From Lathyrus oleraceus (taxonomy: Eukaryota > Streptophyta > Magnoliopsida > Fabales > Fabaceae), in the NCBI RefSeq assembly GCF_024323335.1, contig NC_066583.1, positions 271,370,916 through 271,434,915 on the forward strand: a DNA stretch of 64,000 nt, given 5' to 3'. The notes below the pieces were generated by a model. It did no database searches and was not told the origin of the DNA. It saw only the letters and a program-made list of their open reading frames with translations. Position numbers and translations under genes: made by a program. Positions 34,759 through 48,007 of this stretch are shown piece by piece; position 1 is the stretch's first letter, and each line of letters starts with the position of its first letter.

Positions 34759-37700
34759 TGTAAGACCCCAATTTTGACCCTAAGATCCCTCATGTTATCT
34801 CATCATATGCATTGGCATTGGGATCACACCTTGACATCTTCCTTACCCCTCATTCATTGGGTTTGCATTGGGAGAGATCACCAAGCATATTTGATTGTAT
34901 CATACTTCATTTTTTATTATTTACTAACCAAAATACCAAAAATATGTCAATGTATAGTTTGTTGCTTTTGTAGGTAGTGTGCATGTTCACCTATGCTCTA
35001 TCAAGCTTATATCTAGGGTTTAAGACCCTCAATGCAAGAAGCACAATCAAGAAATGGTTCACATTGGATCTAATCATCGTATATGTACCCACATGATCTT
35101 CACATGATATTTTGATCAAGAAATCATCAAGAGTTTGGGTCTTATTTGCCTTGGAAACCCTAATTCATCTAGGTATCTTGTGTGACTTCTTCAACAAGTT
35201 TCTTCAATAATTGATCAAATATTTCAAGGGATACTTCACATTACGTCATACTAAACATATATTATCCTCCATGATTCCCAAAAGTCAAGAGAATGTCAAG
35301 CTAGCAAGATGGTTCATGGTGGTTGACCAAAGAAAGTCAACTGGTCAAAGTTGGGGTTCCCTAGATCCTATCTCCTACACTTTTTGTCATATGAAAATGA
35401 TTCCAAGAGAAACGTTACTAAAAATGACATTCCAAACAACTTTTATGTTTAAGTCAAGAGATAGTTTTGCTTGGAAAGTCATTTTTTATGGTGAAGGATT
35501 ATAGGTCATTTTGTCTGAACCCTAGTTTGGAGGTCAACTTCCTAAGAACATAACTTGCTCAATTTTTATGAGATGAAAGCCATTCAAATTGCATGACCAA
35601 ATTCAAGATGCCTACTTCAACTTTTATGTTTGGATAAAGTTCAAATTCAACTTGCAAATGCATGTTCTAAGAGGAAGGATTATAGGTCATTTTGGGCAAA
35701 TACCATTGAACAAATGATTTTCCTCAACTTCTAAAATGCATAACTCCTTAATGCAAAATCCAAATGAGGTCAAATTTGTGACCAAATTGAATAGGTTTGA
35801 AAGAGATACAACTTTTATTACGGAACTTTTATCATTTGAAGTCCATAGAAAAAGTTATTCAAGGTGGAAGAATGGAACATTTGACTTGGGACTTAGAAAA
35901 TTTTCAAATATGTTTGATTTCCCAAACTTCCACCTCAAAATTCATCATGATCCAAGCTTCAAATGAAAAAGTGTTCAACATGAAAGTTATTCCCCTTGAT
36001 CTCACCTTTCCAAAAAGTCTAAGATCGTCTCATTTGGACAAAGGATGAAGGACTTGCGCATGGGTGTTATTTGAAGGACCATTTGGATGTTTTCCACTTC
36101 CACTTTTCATGCATGATTGCATGGCCTCCCAACATGAATTCAGCATGACTTTCACTCAATTTTGGGTCAGATTGCATCACTTGATGGGCCTATCACACGC
36201 CCATACAAGCATGCAAAGGAATTACTCAAATTTTTCCAAAATTGAAAGTGTGTGGAAATCAATCTCATGGCCTATAAATAAGACCCTCATTGCTCATAAT
36301 TAAGGACCTCATGCCCAAGCTTTGAACCTGCAACCCCAAACCCTCACCATTGAAGTATAAGCTTGAAGATTTTCTTTGAAAATCAAGTTTCAATTCTCCA
36401 TCTTTTTTAGATTGAAACTCCAAGAGTCCATACCTTTCATTGATCCTAATCACTTCCAACAAGTATCTGAAGCAAGGCCAAGCATAACTAAAAGCAAGAT
36501 CGTGCCAATCTGAAGCTCCATTGAAGGTGAATTTTCAGAATTTTCATCTCTTCGATTCTCTCTCAATTATGCACCATTCTTGTTGATTTTTGGTTGTCTG
36601 AAGTCCTATCAATGTAGGCAAGAAGATTGATTTACTTTGAGGTCAAATCGAAACAACTCAGTTCATGATCCTCGTAATTCAAATCCCTGTATCTTTTTAT
36701 ATACTTGGATTTGGAGAAAGTTGAGGCCATATTCGTGCTCCTGAGCATTTTTCCTTCAAATTAGTGTATTCATTTTTCATTTTTCATTGAATTGAGCTTG
36801 GACCAGACCGCTGGTGCTCACCGAAGAAGATGATCGGAGTTAGGGCTCCAGTGGTGTGCTGGCTTGTCCAGGACCATCTGATCTGAGTCTCAGGTTCTAA
36901 TCTTACGCGTCCCTTGTGATTACCATGCCTGCAGCGTGTTTGACTCGTGTACAAGTGGAATGCGTGCTCCTGGCCATCTGATTTGCCACCTCAATTAATG
37001 AGGGAGATCAGATGGCCCTTGTTTTTTTTATTTTTCTGATTTTTCATTTAATCCTTTTATTTTGATTAATTCATATTAATTTCATTTTTAATCCAAAAAA
37101 TATGGGACTTTCACCAAATATTTTCAACTACTTTCCTCTTTCTTTTTCTGAATTAAAATTATTTTTTGGATTAATTTTGATATTTTTCATGATTTAATTA
37201 TTTTTGTGCATATTTTTAATTATTTAAAAATACTTCTGACTTTTCAAAAACTATGAAATTTTTTGTCTAAGGTCCTTTGACCTTGTTTGACCTAGGATAA
37301 ATCTCTTGGCCAATTATTTGGTGTTTTGAAGAGGTTTTAGGTTTTTGATCAAACATAATTTAATTTAAATGCATTTTAATTTGATTTTTAATTGATTAAT
37401 TATGTAGAAATTATGTTGAGCCATTTTTATTGACTTGTGAAGTTTTACTATATGTTTGGGCCTTGGTCAAGGTTAATTTGACTTTTGTTGGATTAAAATC
37501 ATTGGATTTAGGGGATTGATGAAATGTACATTTCATCTCCCAAAATGAATGAATGATTTTAATTTGATAAAATTCCTCCCATGACCAATTTGTGTTTCTC
37601 TCATCTCCCCACCCTCTTCATCTTTAATCCATTCTTCCCTATCCCATCCATTGACCAATGAAGTCTCAATATCCTAAGGATAATTGGTTCATCCATAACT

Positions 37701-39508
37701 TTGTGTTAGATGAACCAATACAAGTATGAATGAGATCAGGTTCATCCTTTGATCATTTTCTTTTCTAGTGTGGTATGTTTTAGGAGTATGGTTCATTATA
37801 CCATATCTCTAACATGCATTAACACCAAAATTTCTATTGCCCGACCTCAGATAGTTGTGACTTCTACATAAGTCCAATTACGATTGCTTAACATAGCGCT
37901 AAATTTTGACCCAAAGACATAGCATTCTAGTAAGTGAGATTGTAAGTCTCCCCCCTTTCATGGTATTGTATGGAAACTTGGCCTTTTTTCCTTCCTTTGG
38001 AAGATGTCTCGGTTCAAGGATCCATGCTTGTGAATATAGGGTTGAGTGTTCTCCAAAGAATGACTTAAACAATTGAAAAGCAAAACACCACTAACATCTA
38101 ATCAACTAACATTTGACTAACTTCTATTATTATCGCTTTTAATTTTAAGTCATTTACTTTATGCACTTTAAATTCAAGTCATTTACCATTTCATTTGTCA
38201 TTTACATATCATTTAACTTGTTTATGTTTATATCATTTTCATTATGCTCACTTGAGCCATATATTGTGATTGTATATATTTGTTTATGTATCTTATTTGT
38301 GTTTGGGGTCTTAGGACCTTAAAATACTTAATAAACAAAAAAACCATAAAAAAATGTTTGTGTGGACTGTTGGATTTGATTTGAGCTTTGGACTTAGAAT
38401 TAGGCAACATTCCCTATGCAAAAGGACTTGGCCAATGCCAACATTTCTGAGACTAAGTTATTGTGATTTGAGCTTCCATCTGATGCAAGTATTGGGATCC
38501 ACATGAATTCATCTGCTACGTGGTATTTATGCAAATGTTACTTTGAACATGTGTCTAGTGCCTTATTTTGAGCCAATCAAGGAGTATGTCATCTGATACA
38601 TGGGAAGATTAAGAAGAATATTGTGAAGTTGCTTGCTTGGATGTGGCTATCTTTATTTGATGTCTTGCTCTTCATATTGCTACTTGCTTATTGATATTAC
38701 TTGATTTAAAGTCCAAAGTAAAAGTGGGTTTCTATATGACATTCTTGTCTTTTGGATTGCATCCCATTGGTCAGATATTTTCAACTCTTAACTTTTAATT
38801 TTTGCTTAGGATTAGTCTCTTCATCTCCTCCCATTTACTTAAATTTCAAATCTCTCCCACTTTTCAAAATCTTCTTTGCTTGTGATTTCTAAACTTAGAC
38901 TTTATTGCAAATTAGAAACGTTGGCCTTATGCCATTGCTTTTTCTAAAACTCCTTTCTTAAATCAAACTTATAAATGAACCTAATCATATTGACTTAAGA
39001 TTTCAAAAGACAAAAATAAATAACACTCATTCGAATTCTTTTAGGCCTTTGTGCCTCTTTTAAATTTAAACCTTTATTAAAACCAATCCGCTCATTTCAA
39101 AATTGATACCACGAACTACGAGGTTTTGATCCCTCATTTTTATGTTGGTACGTAGGCACAAGTCCGAAGGTCTTGTCAAACACAAAAATATAAGTAATGA
39201 ATTCTCTTCTCATCCCCACACTCTATTTATTGAAAACATATTTTATACCAAAAACACATACACACATAAAAAAGGGCTCCCTAGGAGTACCTAGGACACT
39301 TTGGGTGTTAACACCTTCCCTCTGTGTAACCAACCCCCTTACCTGTAATCTATGGCATTTTATTAGTTTTGATTTCAAAACTTCTTATCCTTGGGTTTTT
39401 TTCATACTTTTCCCTTTTCCTTTGGAAACAATAAAAGCGCGGTGGCGACTCTAGTTTGATTGACGTTAAGTTTATCCATATCTTAATGGTCATGAATTTA
39501 CCGCTATA
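34759..39508 (+). repeat. Ogre 5' LTR, 4.75 kb
   Basis: Bounded by TGTAAGACCCC and CCGCTATA; the 3' LTR ends GCTACA, so the last dinucleotide has changed from CA to TA. TATA box at 36273-36280 (TATAAATA). Near the end is the family phrase AATAAAAGCGCGGTGGCGAC. No coding gene; short ORFs here are chance. Confidence 0.9.
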
Positions 39509-39517
39509 GAGTTTAAG

Positions 39518-39535
39518 TGGCGACTCTGCTAGGGA
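39518..39535 (+). other. Ogre primer binding site, tRNA-Arg type
   Basis: TGGCGACTCTGCTAGGGA lies 9 bases after the LTR end. Ogre elements are known for a tRNA-Arg primer, whose 3' end would pair with TGGCGACTCTGCTGGG; one base differs here. Confidence 0.85.
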
Positions 39536-40388
39536 GTAGTCCTCAGTGGGTTTAGCCTACTTTTTTATGTGTATATAATTGTATATTTGATGTTTGTATA
39601 CTTATTTGTATGATATAATTTGCTTGTTGTACTTGGTGATCTCTGAGTGGTGACATAAGATCTAACCCGAACTTAAGTGCAATTAAGATAGGAGGATGGT
39701 ATAGTCATGTTCGACTTGTATGAAGTAGTCCTTAATAAGTTGGCTTGAGACCCATCTACTCAGTGGAGACCCTTTTGGAGCTATTGATGTCACACAAGTT
39801 ATTTGTGGTTAGATGTTACTTTCTCTGATTTGGGGTCCGAGAAGCTGAGGACCGTAGAACATTTAACCCAACTTGGCCTATTTAGGACGTAGTACGGAGA
39901 CTGTTCAAGTGTAGACTTGATAACAGTTGTTACGTGATACTACACTCAGACGAGTTTCTCTTGAGAATATTATGGGTTGATGAGTCAGTCATCCTAACCT
40001 ATAATATCCGATAGATAGAATTAAGACTCTGGGAACTTTTTAGAACATGATATACAGGTTTTTATCCTTAGTACACTCCTTTGGGATGGTTCTCAACCAG
40101 ACTTCATGCTCGTGACTCACAACAAACCCTTTGATTCTTGGTTGATCCAATCAAGTCTTGTCAATATCAATGGAACTTGGGTGTTGGTAAGGTGAAAACC
40201 ATAATCCACCAAAATGGATGATTGATCTTGACAATGACTCGATTCATCCCTTGACCTTTGTTTGTTTTCCTTGTGTATGATCCCTTATTTGTGTTTGTTA
40301 CATTCATGAATTCATGAGCATCATAACATTCATCACACGAAAAATAACTTCAAGGAACTGAGGTTTTATTTGCAAATATTTTCAGACC
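39536..40388 (+). other. Ogre leader between primer site and ORF1
   Basis: No ORF of note. A long leader before ORF1 is normal for Ogre and probably holds the packaging signal. Confidence 0.6.
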
Positions 40389-41887
40389 ATGGATTATGGA
40401 CGAAGGAACACTAAGAAGTACAGTTTCAGATTTCCTGACTTGAAAGAGCTAAGGAAGTTATCATCCTTTGTATTAGATCCCTTGGACTTCAAGCAACGTC
40501 ATGGGAAGTTTTTATCTGTGTTATCTACTGATGTGGTTGAAGGACTCTTGAGTGTATTGGTTCAATTTTATGACCCTTTCTATCGTTGCTTCACTTTTCC
40601 CGATTATTATCTTATGCCTACGTTGGAGGAGTATGCCCATCTCGTGGGAATATTTGTTTCTGACAAGGTGCCATTTAGTGGATTGGAGGAGATTCCTAGA
40701 TCTCATATTATAGCTGAAGCTCTTCATCTGAAGAAGTCTAAGTTTAAGGCTCATTGGGTGAAGAAAGGAGGAATATTTGGATTGACTTTTGAATTTCTCA
40801 TAGGGAAATCCACTTCCTTTGCTCAAGCCGGTAGTGTGGATGCTTTTGAAGTCGTCTTTGTGTTGCTCATCTATGGTTTGGCTTTGTTCCCTAGAATTGA
40901 CGATTTTGTTGATGTTAACGCCATTAGAATCTTCTTGATTGGGAATCTTGTGCCTACTCTGTTGGGCGATATGTATTTCTCTTTGCATTTGAGGAATTCT
41001 AAAGGTGGTGGGATTATTGTATGTTGTGTTCCTCTTCTATACAAGTGGTTTATTTCGCACTTGCCTCAGACGCCTGCTTTTATGGAGAACAAGCAATGTC
41101 TACGGTGGTCCCAGAGACTTATGTCCCTCACTAATGATGATATTGTTTGGTATGACTCTGCCTTGAGTGGCTTGGATATTATTGAAAGTTGTGGTGAATT
41201 CTCTAATGTGCCTCTTAATGGTACACAATGAGGAATCAACTACAACTCTGTTTTGCCTCGTCGTCAACTTCGGTTCCCCTTGAGAGACAACCCTAATAAC
41301 ACTCAGTTAGAAGGTCTTTTCTATCAAGAAGGTAAAGATCCCCAACATTTGAAGCAGAAGATGATTAATGTTTGGCATAACATGCATAGGAAAGGAAGAT
41401 CCGAGCTTGGTCCGTGCAACTGTGTAGCTTTGGAAGCTTCCACTACTTTGGTGAAGAAGAGAGCTCTGGAATTAAAGATGTCGTATGCATGGGAAAGACC
41501 TATGTCTTTGGTTGTGGTTGAGCCATCAACTCTCCCTAACCAAGATGTAGAGGAGTTGGTAGACGCACTGGCCAAGATGAAGCAAGAGAAGGATATGTGG
41601 GAAGAGCGGTTCCATGCTTTGAGCCGAAAGCATTGCAGCTTGATTCAAAGGACAAAGATGCACTTATTGAACTTCTTGAAGACTGAGTAGTGAAAAGACG
41701 GAGAGAGCCAGAGGGTCCATCTTCCTCTAGTATGCCTCAGCCTTTCAGCGCTTGGAAGAAGATTGTTGATCAGCTTGTCCTCGAGAAGGCTCAGATGAAG
41801 ACATCTTTTGAGTCTGAGATCCGACGCATCCGAAGGAAGTACGTGCCTGCAGCCAGATCATCTGAAAATGTTGCTAGGGATCCTTAG
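40389..41887 (+). pseudogene. Ogre ORF1 (DUF7745-like)
   Basis: Starts MDYGRRNTKKYSFRFPDLKE, then FTFPDYYLMPTLEEYAHLVG, a segment typical of the plant DUF7745 family and of Ogre ORF1 (family name from memory). A TGA at 41229 interrupts the frame, which then continues (FPLRDNPNNTQLEGLFYQEG) to 41690. After a frameshift the C-terminal basic helix follows (41690-41887, SESEIRRIRRKY-like). ORF1 has no established function; it lies upstream of gag only in Ogre-type elements. It would be about 490 codons if unbroken. The breaks make it a pseudogene. Confidence 0.82.
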
Positions 41888-42108
41888 GATGATTAGTTTC
41901 CTTTTCTCTTGTATTTGTATTTTGGTTTCTGAAATTGTACTCAGTGTAATCCTTCTAAATTATATGAATAAAAGAGATTTTATGGTCAATCAAATTGTTA
42001 CTATTGTTATTATATATTTGCAAATAAAACAGTATGTTCCTTGAAAATAAAAACAAATAAAACATTGCATTTTATGCATCCTTTGCATAATAGGTTTTCT
42101 TCTGCCAG

Positions 42109-45100
42109 ATGTCTTATCGGTTATTCTTTTGTGCTTCAGCCAAGCTGACTCACCAATACAACACTCTCGCCAATCAACCCAGAATTATGGAGCACTTAGA
42201 GCAAGAGAACCGGGAACTGAAGGATGAGATTGCTCGTATAACTACTATGATGGAGTCTGTTCTAGCTGCTTAGAATCAGTCTTCTCCAACTTCTGCAACT
42301 CCTCCTCCTCAGAGGATTGTTATCTCAGAGGTTGCTACCTCAACCGTGCCTGTTGCTGCTACTCAACTTGGCCCATCTATGCCTGCTGGATTCCCGTGGG
42401 AAATGCCACCGAATTTTATGCCTGAAGGGTTTGCACCCATCTTTGCTTCTATGTCGGCATCTAGCCCGGTCATGTCTGTGTCGCCTCCAGTTGTTCATAC
42501 TCTGCCTTGTGTTGAGGACACCATCTACCATTTTGAGTCGTCTGAGGGCCCTGATGTTTATGAGAAGATGGATGAGATGAAGGATCAGTTCCTTGAGTTG
42601 CGAAAGGAATTGAAGACTCTAAGAGAAAAAGACTTGTTCGGTAAGAGTGCTGCTGAACTTTGCTTAGTGCCAAACGTGAAGATCCCGATGAAGTTCAAAG
42701 TCCCTTGACTTTGAAAAGTATAAGGGAAATACTTGTCCGCTTAGCCACCTTGTCATGTATGCCAGAAAAATGTCAACTCAAATTGATAATGATCAGTTAT
42801 TGATTCACTACTTCCAAGACAGTATGACTGGTGCCGCTTTGAGATGGTACATGGGACTAGACAGTGCAAGTATTCACACGTTCAATGATTTGGGTGAAGA
42901 TTTTGTGAAGCAATATAAGTATAATATGGACATGGCGTCTGATAGAGACCAGCTGAGGTCTATGTCTCAGAAGGACAAAGAGACGTTTAAAGAGTATGCC
43001 CAGAGGTGGAGAGAGCTTGCCGCTCAGATTAATCCTACGTTGGAAGAGAAGGAGATGACGAAGATTTTCCTGAAGACCCTGAGTTTGTTTTATTACGAAT
43101 GAATGATTTCCAGTGTCCCCAGTGACTTTACCGAAATGGTAAACATGGGGATGAGGTTAGAGGAAGGAGTCCGAGAGGGACGTTTGTCTAAAGAAGAGGT
43201 GTCATCTAGTAAGAAGTATGGAAGTGGTTTTTCCATAAAGAAGGAAGGGGAAACCAACGCAATGTCTGTAGGGAGGCATATGAGGCCTCATGTCAAAAGA
43301 AATTTGCAACCGCGTCAGCATCAACATCAATTTTCATCAGTTATCTCGGTATTTTCTAACAATCAATCAATGACAGTTCAACAACAACGTCAACAACAGC
43401 CGCAACAAAGAACCAATAACTACAACAACAACAACAATAATAATAATCAACAATAACAAAATTTCAAGAGGAAGAAGGTCTCTTTTGACCTTATTCCTCT
43501 GTCGTACGCCAAACTCTACCCGTCTTTGGTTCTCAAGAACCTACTCCAGCCAAGAAATCTGCCTCAAATTCCAGAACCACTTTCGTGGTGGTATAAACCT
43601 GAACTCCGTTGTGCCTTTCATCAAGGAGCTCCCAGCCATGATATTGAGAATTGTTACCCATTGAAGTATGAGGTATAGAAGCTTGTGAAAAGTGGGATGG
43701 TGTCCTTTGAGGACCGTGTGCCGAATGTAAAAGCCAATATGTTCCCCGCTAATGGTAATTCCTCTGTCAATACGGTAGATGGTTGTCCTGGAGAATTCAA
43801 GGTCTATGACGTCCGCTTTATCAGAAGGTCCTTGGTAACGATGCATAAGGATATTTGCTTGGTTAGTGAGTGCGAGCATGACCATGATGGTTGTGCAATT
43901 TGCAGTGTAAACCCTCGAGGGTGCATCATCGTCAAGAGAGATATTCAAACGTTGGTGGATGAGGGTATGATTCAGATTTTCCAGTCCCGTCACTTGGGTG
44001 ACGATGTCAATGTGATTGTTCTAGTGTTTAAGACCCCGTAGCGGGTAATGATTCAGTTTGATATCAACAACAGTAACAGCATCAACAGATCGGTATTGCC
44101 GTTAGTGATACGGTTATCGGGCCTCGTCCCGTATGCATCCGATAAAGCTATTTCGTACCAGTATAATGCTACCATGGTGGAGAATAGTCAAGAGGTTCTG
44201 TTGCCTATGACCAATTTTGTTGTGGATATTGCAGATATTCCAAAGGTGACTCGTAGCGGTCGTGTTTTCGATCCCGTTTTCCCGAAAGAAGTGATAGAAG
44301 ATGTGTCGGTTAGTAAGAAGGTTGATGTGCCTGCAATGAACTCAGTTAATGCTCCAGTGTGTCAGTCTGGTGAATCCAGCAATCTGAAGACTAATGACAA
44401 TGATGAGGTACTGAGATTAATCAAGAAAAGTGAATTTAATGTAGTGGAGCAGTTGCTCCAAACTCCTTCGAAGATTTCAGTGTTGTCTCTATTGATAAAT
44501 TCTGAAGCGCACAGAGAAGCATTGCAAAGAGTGTTGGAGCAAGCTTATGTCGAGCATGATGTAACTATGGATCAGTTTGACCATATTGTGGCTAACATCA
44601 CTTCCTGCAACAACTTGAGATTTTGTGATGAAGAACTTCCCGAGGAAGGCAGAAATCACAACCTGACACTCCATATATCGATGAATTGCAAGGAAGATGC
44701 ATTGTCAAATGTGTTGGTTGATATCGGTTCTTCTCTGAATATACTCCCCAAATCAACTCTTTCCAAATTATCCTATCAGGGCGCCCCGATGAGGTATAGT
44801 GGCGTAATTGTCAAAGCGTTCGACGGTTCCCGCAAAACCGTCATTGGTGAAATGGACCTTCCAGTTAACATAGGTCCGAGTGATTTTTAAATTACTTTTC
44901 AAATAATGGATATCCATCTGGCCTATAGTTGTTTGTTAGGAAGGCCATGGATCCATAAAGTTGGAGCTGTAACATCTACTCTACACCAGAAATTGAAATT
45001 TGTGAAGAATGGCAAGCTTGTCATTGTTGGTGGAGAGAAAGCTCTCTTGGTGAGCCATCTGTCGTCTTTTTCGTACGTTGAAGCTGAGGAGGAGGTTGGA

Positions 45101-45459
45101 ACTCCGGTTCAAGCCTTATCTATTATTGAGGTAAAGAAAATTGGGGCACCCATGTCCTCTTTCAAAGACGCTCAAAAAGCTAATGAAGATGGTAGTACTG
45201 ATCAGTGGGGCGGTATGGTGGAAATCGCCGAGAACAAAAACAGAGCCGGATTGGGATTCCAGCGAGGGCCATTCAATGTCAAAGCTGAAGAAATGCAACC
45301 AAGTTTCCGTAGCGGGGGGTTCAGCCATGGTAATGAACAACACTCGGTTGTTGTGATCAAAGGCGATGAAGATGAAGACTGCGCCAATTTTGTGACGCAT
45401 GGCAAGACTTGCAACAATTGGGTTGCTGCTGATGTTCCTGTTATTGTCTATCGTTCTAA
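42109..45459 (+). pseudogene. Ogre gag-protease
   Basis: ATG at 42109 (MSYRLFFCASAKLTHQYNTL) followed by a coiled coil (EHLEQENRELKDEIA). The gag core is at 42755-43100 (GAALRWYMGLDSASIHTFND, DRDQLRSMSQKDKETFKEYA). A Gln/Asn-rich linker follows at 43310-43456. The retropepsin region is at about 44680-44960 with V-D-I-G-S-S, where the family has D-T/S-G, so the active-site Thr is Ile. The remaining domain (SCLLGRPWIHKVGAVTSTLH) is present. Stops lie at 42271, 43100, 43454, 43676, 44039 and 44888, and one frameshift near 42705. It would give capsid, nucleocapsid and protease in a live element. Confidence 0.88.
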
Positions 45460-45717
45460 GTAATTTTCCTTTTTCATTATTTTTAGAAAAATCCTTCTCC
45501 TATGCCTAAGGAAGAAGTGAACATTGTTAGGCATTTCTCAATTATCATCAATAAAATGCAATTCTATCCATCCACATCTATGATGTTTTATTTTTACTTT
45601 TCGCTTTTCTAAAAGTGTTAATCATAAAAAAAACATAAATAAATAATAATTGTCCATCTGTATAATATTTTGCCATAATTCACTTCTCTAAAATCAAAAT
45701 ATCAAATCATTATGCAG
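45460..45717 (+). other. Ogre intron between protease and RT
   Basis: Starts GTAATTTTCC and ends TCATTATGCAG. It is AT-rich and full of stops, while coding sequence flanks it on both sides. Removing it joins the ...YRS frame to ...LVSKPIEYNDPT in phase. A spliced intron at this place is a known and unusual property of Ogre elements. The exact splice sites are my reading. Confidence 0.75.
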
Positions 45718-48007
45718 GTTGGTTTCTAAACCCATTGAATACAATGATCCTACTCCCTCTCCAAACTTGGATATCCCTGTGTTTGAGGCTAAGGAAGAGA
45801 TTGATGAAGAAGTATCTGATGAATTATCTTGTCTACTTAAGCATGAGGAAAAAGCCATTCATCCATTCGAAGAACAGATTGAGCTAGTCAACTTGGGTTC
45901 CGAAGAAGATGCGAAGAAAGTCAAGATTAGGTCTCAACTGTGTCCAGAGGTTAAGAAGGGGTTGATTGATCTTCTCCGAGAGTATTCAGATATGTTTGCT
46001 TGGTCCTATCAAGACATGTCTGGTTTGGACTCTGAGATTGTGGAGCATCGATTGCCGTTGAAGCCAGAATGCCTGCCAATCAAGCAAAAGTTAAGGAGAA
46101 CTCGTCCTGATATGGTAGTGAAGATCAAAGAGGAAGTGCAGAAGCAGATTGATGTTAGTTTTCTTGTTACCGTCGAGTATCCGCAATGGGTGGCCAATAT
46201 TGTGCTTGTTCCGAAGAAGGATGGAAAAGTCCGTATGTATGTTAATTATAGAGATTTGAACAAAGCTAGTCCGAAAGATGATTTCCCTCTACCACACATT
46301 GATATGTTGGTGGACAATACAGCTAAATTCAAAGTCTTTTCGTTTATGGATGGATTTTCCGGTTATAATTAGATTAAGATGGCACCCGAAGATATGGAGA
46401 AGACCACATTCATTACACTCAGGGGAACATTTTGTTATAGAGTCATGCCTTTCGGTTTAAAGAATGTTGGTGCAACATACCAGAGAGCTATGACCACTCT
46501 TTTTCATGATATGATGGATATAGAGATTGAAGTCTATGTTGATGACATGATTTCCAAATCCAGTCATGAAGAATAGCATGTCGAGCATTTGTTGAAGTTA
46601 TTCCATCATTTGAGGAAGTACAAACTCCGCTTGAATCCCAATAAATGTACATTTGGTGTTCGTTCTGGTAAGTTGTTGGGCTTTATTGTCAGCGAGAAGG
46701 GTACTGAAGTTGATCCTTCCAAGGTCAAAGCAATATAGGAAATGCCTGCGCCCAAAACTGAGATGCAAGTCAGAGGTTTTCTCATCCGTTTGAGTTATAT
46801 ATCAAGATTCATTTCGCATATAACTGCCACGTGGGCGCCTATATTCAAACTTCTTCGAAAAGATCAATCTTGTGATTGGACCGAGGATTGCCAGAAAGCG
46901 TTTGACAGTATCAAAGAGTATCTATTTGAGCCTCTGATTATGTCTCCGCCTATTAAAGGAAAATCGTTGATCATGTATTTGACTGTGCTTGAAGAAAGTA
47001 AGGGATGTGTTCTGGGTTAGCAGGACGAAAATGGAAAGAAAGAATATGCTATTTACTACCTCGGTAAGAAGTTAACCGACTGTGAGACTCGGTATTCTAT
47101 GCTAGAAAAGACTTGTTGCGCATTGGGTTGGGCTGCTAAGCGTCTCCGCCAGTATATGTTGAACCATACTACTTGGTTGATATCCAAAATGGATCCAATC
47201 AAGTATATTTTTTAGAAGCCTGCTTTAACTGGGAGGATTGCTCGTTGGCAGATGTTATTATCCGAGTATGATATTGAATACCGATCTCAAAACCCTATAA
47301 AGGGTAGTGTCTTGGCTGACCCTTTGGCTCACCAACCGATTGAAGATTATCAGTCAGTGCAATATGATTTTCCTGAAGAAGAGATCCTGTACTTAAAAAT
47401 GAAAGATTATGATGAACCATTGCTTGAAGAAGGGCCAGAACCTTGTCCCCGTTGGGGCATGGTATTTGATGGAGCTATTAATCAATATGGTAATAGCATT
47501 GGGGCAGTGATTATTACTCCTCAAGGAATTCATTTTCTATTTACAGCTAGATTAACTTTCAAGTGTACGAACAACATGGCTGAATATGAAGCTTGCATTA
47601 TGGGGCTAGAAGAGGCCATTGATCTCAGAATCAAGTACTTGGACGTCTATGAAGATTCAACTTTGGTTGTAAATCAAATCAAAGGTGAATGAGAGACGAA
47701 CCAACTCGGTTTGATACCATATAGATATTATGTGAGGAGGATTTCAACTTTCTTTACAAAGGTTGAATTTCATCATATCCCTCGAGATGAAAATTGGATA
47801 GCAGACGCTCTTACAACGTTGGCTTCAATGATTATGGTAAAAATTTGGAATGAAGTTCCCAATTTGATTGTGATGCGTCTTGATAGGCCAGCTCATGTGT
47901 TTGTTGTTGAAGAGGTCAAAGATGAAAAGCCATGGTATGTTGATATCAAGAGTTTCCTCCAAAGTCATATTTACCTGACTGGGGCATCTTTGAAAGGCCA
48001 TGAGAGT
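45718..48007 (+). pseudogene. Ogre RT, RNase H and archaeal-type RNase H; integrase missing
   Basis: One frame without frameshift from LVSKPIEYND to the deletion point. RT blocks: WVANIVLVPKKDGKVRMYVN, FSFMDGFSGYN, TFCYRVMPFGLKNVGATYQR and the catalytic VYVDDMI. RNase H follows (ITATWAPIFKLLRKDQSCDW, KTCCALGWAAKRLRQYM). Then comes the second, archaeal-type RNase H of the Tat lineage (WGMVFDGAINQYGNSIGAV, NNMAEYEACIMGLEEA, ENWIADALTTLAS). Stops at 46370, 46574, 46736, 47018, 47213 (TAG) and 47690 (TGA). After FLQSHIYLTGASLKGHE the sequence switches to LTR text, so integrase is absent. Confidence 0.9.

Noticed and set aside
40521..40988. Minus-strand ORF of 155 codons
   Set aside because: Antisense shadow of Ogre ORF1.
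43541..43993. Minus-strand ORF of 150 codons
   Set aside because: Antisense to the Ogre gag-protease frame; no domain.
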